NCBI GenBank assembly: GCA_026389735.1
Contig: JAPLHH010000119.1
Location: forward strand, 1-11,364
DNA length: 11,364 bases
Direction of reading: 5' to 3'
Source of the DNA: Chloroflexota bacterium
GTDB lineage: Bacteria > Chloroflexota > Dehalococcoidia > GIF9 > UBA5620
Shown here piece by piece: positions 1-6,538 of the stretch. Positions within the stretch are counted from its first letter, which is position 1, and each line of letters starts with the position of its first letter. Both the position numbers and the translations under genes were made by a program. The notes under the pieces are model-generated. The model was not told the origin of the DNA. It was given only the letters and a program-made list of their open reading frames with translations, and ran no database searches.

Positions 1-114
1 GATATTGAACCTAAAGAGGTTCAGGCTACCATAGACTACATCGCCGGCCTGGGCTATATAAAAGGCAGCTTTAACGCTGATGACATTCTGAATTTGAGAT
101 TCCTTGAAGGTTAA
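1..114 (+). CDS. ABC transporter substrate-binding protein, C-terminal end (partial)
   Basis: An open frame enters from the left edge and stops at TAA 112-114, leaving 37 residues. The tail contains IDYIAGLGYIKGSFNADDI and ends in a short stretch around FLEG. This resembles the C-terminal helices of NitT/TauT/SsuA-type periplasmic binding proteins, in which a 'GxI' segment is followed by a 'D...NxxFL'-like end. Its position directly before the permease supports that reading, since the usual order in this transporter class is binding protein, permease, ATPase. The ligand cannot be judged from so little sequence. Seen: the open frame and the spacing. Inferred: the family, from context and the style of the tail. 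Confidence 0.6.
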   Translation, partial: DIEPKEVQATIDYIAGLGYIKGSFNADDILNLRFLEG

Positions 115-116
115 TA

Positions 117-872
117 GTGCTTAAGAAAATCAGACCAGGGTGGGGAATACTGCCTATAGTGATATTTTTGGCTGTATGGGAAACAGTCGCTCGCCTAAAT
201 CTAATCCCTGGGCAGTTCTTCTTTCCCCCGTTTTCAGTGGTAGTCCTAGAATTCTACCACCTAGCTGCCAACGGGGTGCTTGGGGCTAATTTCCTCGCCA
301 GCCTGGTAAGGGTTCTGATTGGCTTCTGTGCCGGCTCCATAGCTGGTGTATTGGTGGGAATTATAATGGGGTGGAGAGACGGCATCAATAAGACACTGCA
401 CCCCATAATCAGCCTGTTCTACCCCATCCCTGCCATCGGCTGGCTGCCGCTGCTCATGCTGTGGATAGGCATAAATGAGATGTTGCCGATTACCATAATA
501 TTCATCTGTTCTTTCTTCCCTGTCCTCTATAATACAATCACCGGCATCAGAAATGTGGATAAAAATTATATCAGCGCAGCAAGAACACTGGGAGCATCTG
601 ATGCTAGAATTCTAGCTACAGTGGTTATGCCTCTAGCCCTACCTAATATTTTCACGGGGTTGAGGTTGGAAGCTGGAATGGCGTGGCGGGTGATAGTAGC
701 CGCTGAGATGGTGGCTATACCCACTGGGATTGGCGCTTTACTCATGAAGGCTGAAAGCTTAATCCGTATAGACATCATCATCGTGTGTTTGATAGTATTG
801 GCGGTGATGTGTCTTGCTTTTGAGAGATTCTTTGGATATTTGGAAGACAAGATGACTGCGAAATGGAGATGA
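117..872 (+). CDS. NitT/TauT-type ABC transporter permease
   Basis: Integral membrane subunit of an ABC importer in the SsuC/TauC class, 251 aa, the normal length for the family. Hydrophobic segments lie near residues 11-28, 60-84, 95-117, 122-140, 190-210 and 217-236, about six membrane spans. The cytoplasmic coupling (EAA) loop is near residues 152-182: AARTLGAS is followed by MPLALPNIFTGLRLEAG, which is diagnostic of this permease group. The start is GTG at 117, with GAAGG at 106-110 (six bases upstream) as ribosome site. It begins two bases after the binding-protein stop and ends one base before the ATPase start, so the three are translationally linked. The substrates of this class are chemically diverse (sulfonates, nitrate, taurine, thiamine precursors) and the sequence does not settle which applies. 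Confidence 0.93.
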   Translation: MLKKIRPGWGILPIVIFLAVWETVARLNLIPGQFFFPPFSVVVLEFYHLAANGVLGANFLASLVRVLIGFCAGSIAGVLVGIIMGWRDGINKTLHPIISLFYPIPAIGWLPLLMLWIGINEMLPITIIFICSFFPVLYNTITGIRNVDKNYISAARTLGASDARILATVVMPLALPNIFTGLRLEAGMAWRVIVAAEMVAIPTGIGALLMKAESLIRIDIIIVCLIVLAVMCLAFERFFGYLEDKMTAKWR

Positions 873-873
873 T

Positions 874-1932
874 ATGCCGTCTATCACCCTCAAGAACATA
901 AGCAAATATGTCTGTCAGGCTGTGAATCTGCAGATATTTGATAAAGAACTGCTGGTATTGCTGGGGCCAAATGGCGCTGGAAAAACTACCTTGATCAATA
1001 TAATCGCCGGATTAACAGATTACAGCGGGTCGGTTTTCTTTGACGGTGTGCCAGCGGATAAACTGCCGGCTAACAAGAGAGGTGTAGGTTACTTGTTTCA
1101 GGATTTGGCACTGTTTCCCCACCTTGATGTCGCCGCCAACATAGCCTATGGCTTGATGTCCCAGCAGCAACCACGAGAGCGAGTAGATGCTAGAGTAAAT
1201 GAACTATTACAAATGATGAAGATAAAGCACCTCTCATCACGTTATCCTAAGTACCTGAGTGGTGGTGAAAAACAACGTGTGGCCTTGGCCAGAGCTCTGG
1301 CCCTCTCACCGAAGGTATTGCTTCTGGACGAACCGTTATCCAGCCTTGATGTGCAAACCGCCAAGTACTTAAGAACTGAGTTAAGGCAGATTCAACGGAA
1401 GCTGGGGGTCACAACTGTCTATGTAACCCACGACCTCCAGGAGGCTGAGGAAATGGCAGATAGAATAGCCGTCCTCCAGAATGGCCATCTGGAACAGGTA
1501 AGTAAGCCGGAAGAGGTGTTCTTCTATCCCAAGAATGAAAAAGTCTCTGATTTTATTGGTGCACCGAATATTTTGGATTGCGACTACTGCCGTAGTTTGG
1601 GGAAGGGGGTCATGGAGGTTGGTTGTGGCGGCCTACCGATAATTGTTCCCCATGATGGAAATTCAGTTCGGAGAATCGCCCTCTTTCCCCACGATATATA
1701 TATATCTGAAACTAAACCGCCAGGACCAGAGGTCAACCGGTTCAAGGGGACTATCATCAACATCACGTCCGCCGACGATGCGGTTAGAATCAGGCTCAAG
1801 GTGGGATCGACCTGTCTACTGGCTGAGATGCCCCACCATATTTTTGGAGATATGAATCTAGCGGTGGGCAAGGAGGTTTTCTTGATACTAAAACTGAGAA
1901 GGATAAGGGTTTATGAAAACAAAGATATATGA
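874..1932 (+). CDS. ABC transporter ATP-binding protein with C-terminal TOBE-like extension
   Basis: Nucleotide-binding subunit that powers the adjacent permease, 352 aa. Visible motifs: Walker A GPNGAGKT at 31-38, Q-loop glutamine near 76, signature LSGGEKQ at 128-134, Walker B VLLLDE at 148-153, D-loop SLD and the switch histidine in THD near 186. Residues from about 230 to 350 form an extra C-terminal region. It contains PNILDC, FPHDIYIS and a beta-rich stretch KGTIINITSADDAVRIRL, as in the TOBE-type regulatory domains of ModC/WtpC/CysA/PotA ATPases. Classical SsuB/TauB proteins are only about 250-270 aa and lack this part. The tail could bind an oxyanion or another regulatory ligand; that is inference. 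GGAG at 865-868 is the likely ribosome site. The 3' end overlaps the next gene by 20 bases. Confidence 0.93.
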   Translation: MPSITLKNISKYVCQAVNLQIFDKELLVLLGPNGAGKTTLINIIAGLTDYSGSVFFDGVPADKLPANKRGVGYLFQDLALFPHLDVAANIAYGLMSQQQPRERVDARVNELLQMMKIKHLSSRYPKYLSGGEKQRVALARALALSPKVLLLDEPLSSLDVQTAKYLRTELRQIQRKLGVTTVYVTHDLQEAEEMADRIAVLQNGHLEQVSKPEEVFFYPKNEKVSDFIGAPNILDCDYCRSLGKGVMEVGCGGLPIIVPHDGNSVRRIALFPHDIYISETKPPGPEVNRFKGTIINITSADDAVRIRLKVGSTCLLAEMPHHIFGDMNLAVGKEVFLILKLRRIRVYENKDI

Positions 1933-2638
1933 CATTCTCAAGGAGGAGTTCGTCAGAATCGTGAAAGATAACGCCCTCGAGGGGGAGGTGGCAATTCAAG
2001 CCGCCGTGCTTTCCCCAGAGGAGGCTATTGGCAACCCGGAGGACAGAGACTACCCACTGATAGTGGGGAAGGAGCGCCTGATGCAGGCTGAATTCAGAAA
2101 CTCTCTCGGTCAAGCATTCACCGATATGTATGGTAACTTCAGTGGCAGGCTGTCCGAAATAGCAGCTATGGAGTTAACAGATAACTTCCGAAGAGCTGTA
2201 TTCATCTCCAGCCTTAATGCCGTGATGAGATATCTGGGGTTGATAACCAAGACAACGCACTGTAGGAACGACGAACCCAGGCAGTGCGGCTATGAGCTAG
2301 CAAAGCATATAGAAGAAAACTATGGCCATCCCAAGGTAGCTATGGTTGGCTTTCAGCCCAGGATGGTTGAGGCGTTATCCAAAAGGTTTGAGTTAAGGGT
2401 AACTGACATGGACCAAGCCAATATCGGCACCGAAAAATTTGGGTGCACAATTCATAGCCCTCAGAGGACAGGAGAGCACCTTGAATGGTGTGATGTCGCT
2501 GTAGTAACTGGCACTACCATAGTGAATAATACCATTGACCAGTTTATGATATCTAAACCAGTGGTTTATTATGGTGTTACCATATCCGGGGCGGCCAAGC
2601 TGCTCGGCCTAAACCATTTCTGCTACTTTGGCCACTAG
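1913..2638 (+). CDS. DUF364/DUF4213-type putative heavy-metal-chelation protein (copy 1)
   Basis: A 241-aa soluble protein that I read as the DUF4213 plus DUF364 architecture, a family described as putative heavy-metal chelators with a Rossmann-like C-terminal half and no firmly known reaction. The N-terminal domain covers about residues 1-105. A conserved stretch then carries T-THC (114-117) and EPRQCG (121-126), placing one His and two Cys as candidate metal ligands. The C-terminal half shows VAMVGFQPRMVEAL near 142-155 and VTGTTIVNNTID at 198-209, a phosphate- or ligand-binding-like loop. It overlaps the ATPase gene by 20 bases, so translation is coupled; GAAGGA at 1898-1903 is a possible ribosome site. 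Operon membership suggests work with the transporter or with molybdenum/selenium handling, but no substrate is shown. Confidence 0.8.
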   Translation: MKTKIYDILKEEFVRIVKDNALEGEVAIQAAVLSPEEAIGNPEDRDYPLIVGKERLMQAEFRNSLGQAFTDMYGNFSGRLSEIAAMELTDNFRRAVFISSLNAVMRYLGLITKTTHCRNDEPRQCGYELAKHIEENYGHPKVAMVGFQPRMVEALSKRFELRVTDMDQANIGTEKFGCTIHSPQRTGEHLEWCDVAVVTGTTIVNNTIDQFMISKPVVYYGVTISGAAKLLGLNHFCYFGH

Positions 2639-2648
2639 GAGGACGCGG

Positions 2649-3368
2649 ATGAACATTCTTGACGATTTGATTTCTAGCTTGGGTACAGACAGTGTGGTGC
2701 GTGAAGTGCATGCTTGTGTCTTCTGGACTGCAGTAATAAGCAAGAATTGCGGACTGGCGTCTACCTTTCGGGAAGGGCATCCACATCACGGAATGGTGAG
2801 AGGAGTAGGAGACTTGAGGAATAGGTCAGCATTAGAGCTAGCCGAATATGCTAAATCAGACAATCTTCTGGAAGCATCTATTGGAATGGCGACCATAAAC
2901 TCGCTAATTGAGATCGATGAAACCAAATGCGATGCCGAAAATGCCTTGGATGTCTTGGTAGAGAAAGGAGAGGGTAAGGATGTCGCCGTAGTAGGTCACT
3001 TCCCCTGGATTCCAAAATTGCGGAAGGTAGCCAGGAAACTTTGGGTCCTGGAGCAGAGACCCCAGGCTGGCGAGTTACCTGCCGAAGCCGCCGAAGACAT
3101 ACTCCCCAAAGCTGATGTCGTTGCCATTACCGGGACTTCGCTGATAAATCACACCGCAGAGAAGCTGCTGGACTTAGCCAAAGGTAGCTTTGTTGTTATG
3201 GTGGGACCTACCAGTCCTCTATCACCGGTCCTGTTCGACTGGGGCGTGGATGTTGTCAGCGGGACAAAGGTGGTTGAACCAGAGAAGGTGCTCCGCTCCA
3301 TCAGTGAAGGTGCTATTTTCCCGCAGGTGCAGGGAGTAAGACTACTGAACATGCGTAATCAGCGATGA
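2649..3368 (+). CDS. DUF364-type putative heavy-metal-chelation protein (copy 2, divergent)
   Basis: A 239-aa paralogue of the preceding protein, recognisable by the layout ASIGMATINSL (76-86), VAVVGHFPWIPKL (112-124) and ITGTSLINHT (160-169), followed by VMVGPTSPLSPVLFDWGVD. GPTSPLSP and 'GTSLxNxT' are the most typical DUF364 features. The THC/EPRQCG cysteine segment of copy 1 is absent; instead this copy has HPHH at 44-47 and cysteines at 23, 34 and 94, so any metal site would differ. I chose ATG 2649 because a strong AGGAGG lies six bases upstream (2637-2642); the frame is also open from a TTG at 2628, which would overlap copy 1. The stop overlaps the next start as ATGA, so the genes are co-translated. 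Confidence 0.8.
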   Translation: MNILDDLISSLGTDSVVREVHACVFWTAVISKNCGLASTFREGHPHHGMVRGVGDLRNRSALELAEYAKSDNLLEASIGMATINSLIEIDETKCDAENALDVLVEKGEGKDVAVVGHFPWIPKLRKVARKLWVLEQRPQAGELPAEAAEDILPKADVVAITGTSLINHTAEKLLDLAKGSFVVMVGPTSPLSPVLFDWGVDVVSGTKVVEPEKVLRSISEGAIFPQVQGVRLLNMRNQR

Positions 3369-4171
3369 GTAAAAAACTAACCGAGTTGATAGTTTTGATT
3401 AGGGGTGGAGGGGAGGTAGCCAGTGGGGTAGCTCACAGATTATTTCGTGCCCATTTTAAGGTTTGCCTGACTGAGGTACCTCATCCCCAGGCAGTTAGTC
3501 GAGGAGTGTCTTTTTCCGAAGCCATATATGATGGCGAGAAGGAAGTTGAGGGTGTAGTAGCTAAACTGGTCAAATCTGCTAGTGAGATACCCACGGTGTG
3601 GGGAGAGAACAAGTTGCCGATCATAGTTGACCCGGAGGCAGCGATTAAGGATATCCTCCACCCTAGCATATTGATTGATGCCATAATGGCAAAAAGAAAC
3701 CTGGGGACAAAGCTTACCGATGCTGCTTTGGTAATTGGGGTGGGTCCTGGTTTTCAAGCAGGCAAAGATGTCCACCTGGTAGTGGAGACCAATAATAGTG
3801 AAAGGCTGGGCGAAGTGCTCTTTGCTGGGGAAGCAGAAAAAAACACAGGTGTTCCCATTGCCATCGACGGTTTGACTTCTGAAAGGGTGCTACATTCTTC
3901 CGATGACGGTCTGTTTGTGACTGAAAAAGAAATAGGAGAGCAGGTTACCGCAGGTGAAGTGATTGCCTCGGTGGGAAGACAAGCGGTTAAAGCACCGATT
4001 AGTGGCGTAGTCAGAGCGCTGCTCAGGAGTGGAATACAAGTAAAAGAAGGAACCAAGCTAGTCGAAATAGACCCGGTGGCAAGTAAAGAAATCTGTTACA
4101 GCATCAGAGCCAGGATGAGAGCAATAGCTGGAGGGGTTCTGGAGGCGATACTAGTCTGGTTTAATGCTTAG
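3365..4171 (+). CDS. yqeB: YqeB/EF2563-family selenium-dependent molybdenum hydroxylase maturation protein
   Basis: A 268-aa protein matching the YqeB/EF2563 family, a marker of selenium-dependent molybdenum hydroxylase systems. The biochemical step is unknown. A Rossmann-like nucleotide loop IRGGGEVASGVAHRL lies at 12-26, followed by TEVPHPQAVSRGVSFSEAIYDG-type family sequence at 36-57. The middle part contains IVDPEAAI, ILIDAIMAKRNLGT and VIGVGPGFQAGKDVH (near 123-137), another family hallmark. Residues about 183-235 resemble a lipoyl/biotinyl-type barrel, with VKAPISGVVRALLRSG and a following V-EG turn, but I see no MKM-type lysine. The start overlaps the upstream stop by four bases and the next gene follows after two bases. 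It presumably acts in the cytoplasm with YqeC and XdhC. Confidence 0.9.
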   Translation: MSKKLTELIVLIRGGGEVASGVAHRLFRAHFKVCLTEVPHPQAVSRGVSFSEAIYDGEKEVEGVVAKLVKSASEIPTVWGENKLPIIVDPEAAIKDILHPSILIDAIMAKRNLGTKLTDAALVIGVGPGFQAGKDVHLVVETNNSERLGEVLFAGEAEKNTGVPIAIDGLTSERVLHSSDDGLFVTEKEIGEQVTAGEVIASVGRQAVKAPISGVVRALLRSGIQVKEGTKLVEIDPVASKEICYSIRARMRAIAGGVLEAILVWFNA

Positions 4172-4173
4172 TT

Positions 4174-4956
4174 ATGAAGCTTAAGGAAGCCTTAGATATC
4201 ATGCCCGGTGAAGTAGTAAGCCTGGTTGGTGGCGGGGGTAAAACAACCCTCATGTTCGCCTTGGCTCGGGAACTAGCTTCGGGTGGCGGTTGCGTCGTCA
4301 CCACCACCACTACCAAGATTCTTGAGCCGTTACCTTCTGAAACATCGCTTCTTCTCCTGGAAACGGATGAGGAGAAGTTGATGAGATTGTTTCTCGACAA
4401 TATGGACAAGTATAGGCACATTACTCTAGCTAGTGGGAGGTTGACTTCGGGGAAGTTGAATGGAATTAGCCCGGAGCTCGTAGCCAAGTTAGCCGGCCTG
4501 AATCAGGTATCTTGCATTGTAGTGGAAGCGGATGGGGCAGCTCATGGGTCCTTGAAGGCGCCAAATCCAACCGAGCCGGTAATCCCGTTTAACACGTCTC
4601 TAGTCATACCGATGGTAGGGATCGACGCCGTAGGTTGCCGGCTAACTGAAAAAGATGTTTTCAGACCCGAAATCGTCTCCAATTTGCTTGGGTTGCCTTT
4701 AGGCGAGGTTATCTCACCAGATGCCATTGCTTTTCTTATAACTCATCACCAAGGTATAATTAAGGGAAGCCCTGAGGGGGCCAGAATTGTCCCTTTCATC
4801 AATAAGATGGATCTGGACAAGGGTTTATCGAAAGGAAGAGACTTGGCTGATAAGATTCTGGCAATGAGACACCCTCAGATTGAGCAGGTTGTGCTGGGAC
4901 AAGCTCAATCACCAGAGCCAGTGATAGAGGTTATTTCACAAAAGACTATTCGCTGA
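4174..4956 (+). CDS. yqeC: YqeC-family putative selenium cofactor biosynthesis protein
   Basis: A 260-aa P-loop protein of the YqeC family. By phylogenetic profile this family travels with SelD and selenium-dependent molybdenum hydroxylases; its reaction has not been established. A glycine-rich P-loop VGGGGKTT is at 18-25, followed by VVTTTTTKI (41-49), a run typical of the family. VVEADGAAHGSLKAP (116-130) looks like the acidic Walker-B-like element, and NKMD at 210-213 resembles a G4-type guanine-specificity motif. The protein is therefore likely a nucleotide hydrolase or nucleotide-dependent chaperone. It starts two bases after yqeB stops, with no strong ribosome site, so it probably depends on coupling. 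An open spacer of 29 bases separates it from the XdhC gene. Confidence 0.9.
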   Translation: MKLKEALDIMPGEVVSLVGGGGKTTLMFALARELASGGGCVVTTTTTKILEPLPSETSLLLLETDEEKLMRLFLDNMDKYRHITLASGRLTSGKLNGISPELVAKLAGLNQVSCIVVEADGAAHGSLKAPNPTEPVIPFNTSLVIPMVGIDAVGCRLTEKDVFRPEIVSNLLGLPLGEVISPDAIAFLITHHQGIIKGSPEGARIVPFINKMDLDKGLSKGRDLADKILAMRHPQIEQVVLGQAQSPEPVIEVISQKTIR

Positions 4957-4985
4957 GGCAGAGCTAGCATTTTGGGGGGTATTAG

Positions 4986-5762
4986 ATGCTTGAGATTTAT
5001 CAGGAATTGGCCAACATAGCCGTAAAGGGGGAACGGGCGGTATTAGCCACTGTTGTCTCCGGTCGAGGCTCCGTACCACGGAAAGCCGGGACAAAGATGC
5101 TTATCAAGGGAGATGGTACTCTTGTCGGCAGTATAGGTGGAGGCAATGTGGAACAAGCAGTCCGGGAAAAAGCTCTCGCCGTGATGAAATCAGGTGAGCC
5201 GCAAATGGTGCACTTTGACCTTTCAGGCACGGGAGAAGAGCCGTGGATGATTTGTGGCGGGCAAATGGACGTCTTTCTTGAGCCAATCCTGCCTGTGGAA
5301 ACACTCTATCTTTTTGGCGCGGGGCATTTGTCCCAGAGTACAGCGGCGGTAGCTAAGATGGTGGGATTACGGGTAGTGGTCATAGACCCACGTCCTGAGT
5401 ACAACAATAATGACCGATTTCCTGACGCTGGTTCACTAGTAGTTGAAGAGTATGATAATGCTTTCTCTGAATTGAACGTGGACGAGGACAGTTATATTGT
5501 CATCTACACGACAGGGCATGTCAGTGATGAGCAATGCTTACAATTTGCTGTTGGCACTACGGCGAAGTATGTCGGGATGATTGGTAGCAAGAAGAAGGTC
5601 AAAGAGATCAAAGAGCGCCTACGCCAAAAAGGAGTGTCTCAGCAGCAACTGGATGAGATTCATGCTCCGATTGGGCTGGAAATAAATGCCCAAACGCCGG
5701 AGGAGATAGCCGTCAGCATCCTAGCTGAGATAATAAGAGTTCGAAGGTCTGGGACTCACTGA
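4986..5762 (+). CDS. xdhC: XdhC/CoxI-family molybdenum hydroxylase maturation factor
   Basis: A 258-aa XdhC-family protein. Characterised members bind molybdenum cofactor, help its sulfuration and insert it into xanthine-dehydrogenase-like enzymes; next to YqeB/YqeC the added chalcogen may be selenium. The N-terminal XdhC/CoxI domain shows ATVVSGRGSVPRKAGTKM (21-38), GSIGGGNVE (48-56) and MICGGQMDVFLEP (88-100), with Cys90 in the conserved CGG element. The C-terminal Rossmann domain has LFGAGHLS (109-116), VVVIDPRPEY (130-139), YIVIYTTGHVSDE (170-182) and VGMIGSKKK (196-204), ending with the usual APIGLEI and TPEEIAVSI segments. All family hallmarks are present, so it looks intact. Its ribosome site is a run of six G at 4974-4979, six bases before ATG. 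It is the last plus-strand gene of the operon. Confidence 0.95.
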   Translation: MLEIYQELANIAVKGERAVLATVVSGRGSVPRKAGTKMLIKGDGTLVGSIGGGNVEQAVREKALAVMKSGEPQMVHFDLSGTGEEPWMICGGQMDVFLEPILPVETLYLFGAGHLSQSTAAVAKMVGLRVVVIDPRPEYNNNDRFPDAGSLVVEEYDNAFSELNVDEDSYIVIYTTGHVSDEQCLQFAVGTTAKYVGMIGSKKKVKEIKERLRQKGVSQQQLDEIHAPIGLEINAQTPEEIAVSILAEIIRVRRSGTH

Positions 5763-5832
5763 CAGCCCGTAAAAAGGTATATGCTGCATTATTTCATCAA
5801 GGATACTCGCCAGAAGGGCAAATGGCACTTCG
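5763..5832. other. Intergenic region between convergent genes
   Basis: Seventy bases separate the XdhC stop from the stop of the minus-strand gene at 5833. I see no hairpin followed by a U-run on either strand that would make a confident terminator. A weak ATGCGT (5835-5840) / ACGCAT (5856-5861) inverted repeat with a 15-base loop lies just inside the neighbouring coding end and has no T tract. Confidence 0.5.
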
Positions 5833-6534
5833 TTATGCGTTTCGCTTCACGCGCGACGCATTGAGTTGCATTTTTATCAGGGCTTTTTTGGTGTCGCTGG
5901 CCACGCGGGACTTATCACACTTCTTTATTCGGTATTTGAATAGCCAGTAGGTGAATTCCTTAAGTTCACTCAAAGTTATAGATTTGCGTTTTGGGTATCG
6001 TTTTTCTTTTCTGAAGCTATCGAGCAAAGATTGCTGGTCATCACCGTAAATTCGGCGATATGCTTTATCGAGAATGTCCTCATGCTTATTTGAGCCTGAT
6101 GCCCATCTTTCTTTGCGAATCTCGTCAACCACAGCGGAAATCAGGTTTTCCTCAACGAGGACGCCGTAGAGATAATTGAGATAAGCCCGATATTTAACCG
6201 GGCCAATCAATTTCTTAAATTCCTCTCTGGTCAGCTCCAATGGCGGTAGGTCGAAGAAAAGGAGGTCGATTCTTTCTTTTTCTGGAATGGACTCGCTTAT
6301 TTCGTCGCTTAGACGCTCTGCCAGTAATAGCCAATCGAAAGCCTCACCATCAATCAAATAGCGGAGGTGACGTCCCTGGTAATCCTCCTCAGCGCTCTTC
6401 CACAACTTGATAGCCTCGAGCAAAGCTATATACCAGTGCTTGCCGTTAGCTACAGCTTGTTTGAGATGCTCGATTGCTTTGGCATCGCCTCCAGCTCTGG
6501 AGGTTGAAGTATTCCATGTCCCTTTTGATGGCAT
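5833..6534 (-). CDS. Uncharacterised 233-aa protein downstream of polX
   Basis: I do not recognise a named family. The product is a highly charged soluble protein without membrane segments or a signal peptide. The first 15 residues are Ser/Thr-rich and low in complexity. A predicted helical and aromatic-rich region follows: KHWYIALLEAIKLWKSAEED (32-51) and RHLRYLIDGEAFDWLLLAERL (55-75). Residues 88-140 are mixed, with LLFFDLPPLEL and KYRAYLNYLYGVLVEEN, and the C-terminal third is Lys/Arg-rich (near 174-184, 200-210 and 216-231), suggesting nucleic-acid contact. It starts four bases after the polX stop on the same strand, so it is probably in the same transcript. No strong ribosome site lies before ATG 6534; AGGA sits about 16 bases away. 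A start a little further inside is possible. A role linked to DNA repair is only a guess from position. Confidence 0.75.
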   Translation of the reverse strand: MPSKGTWNTSTSRAGGDAKAIEHLKQAVANGKHWYIALLEAIKLWKSAEEDYQGRHLRYLIDGEAFDWLLLAERLSDEISESIPEKERIDLLFFDLPPLELTREEFKKLIGPVKYRAYLNYLYGVLVEENLISAVVDEIRKERWASGSNKHEDILDKAYRRIYGDDQQSLLDSFRKEKRYPKRKSITLSELKEFTYWLFKYRIKKCDKSRVASDTKKALIKMQLNASRVKRNA

Positions 6535-6538
6535 TTGT

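Noticed and set aside
1693..1706. Short alternating AT tract (perfect 14-bp palindrome) inside the ATPase gene, considered as a phase-variable repeat
   Set aside because: It has only about six dinucleotide units and encodes an ordinary DIYIS segment of the TOBE-like region; too short to argue for slippage control.
1584..1871. Minus-strand open frame opposite the ABC ATPase tail
   Set aside because: The plus-strand frame has all ATPase motifs and continuous coupling to its neighbours; the antisense product has no recognisable features.
4954..4956. TGA ending yqeC considered as a selenocysteine codon because of the selenium context
   Set aside because: The product already has full family length, no conserved Cys position is expected there, and no clear SECIS-type hairpin follows before the XdhC ribosome site.
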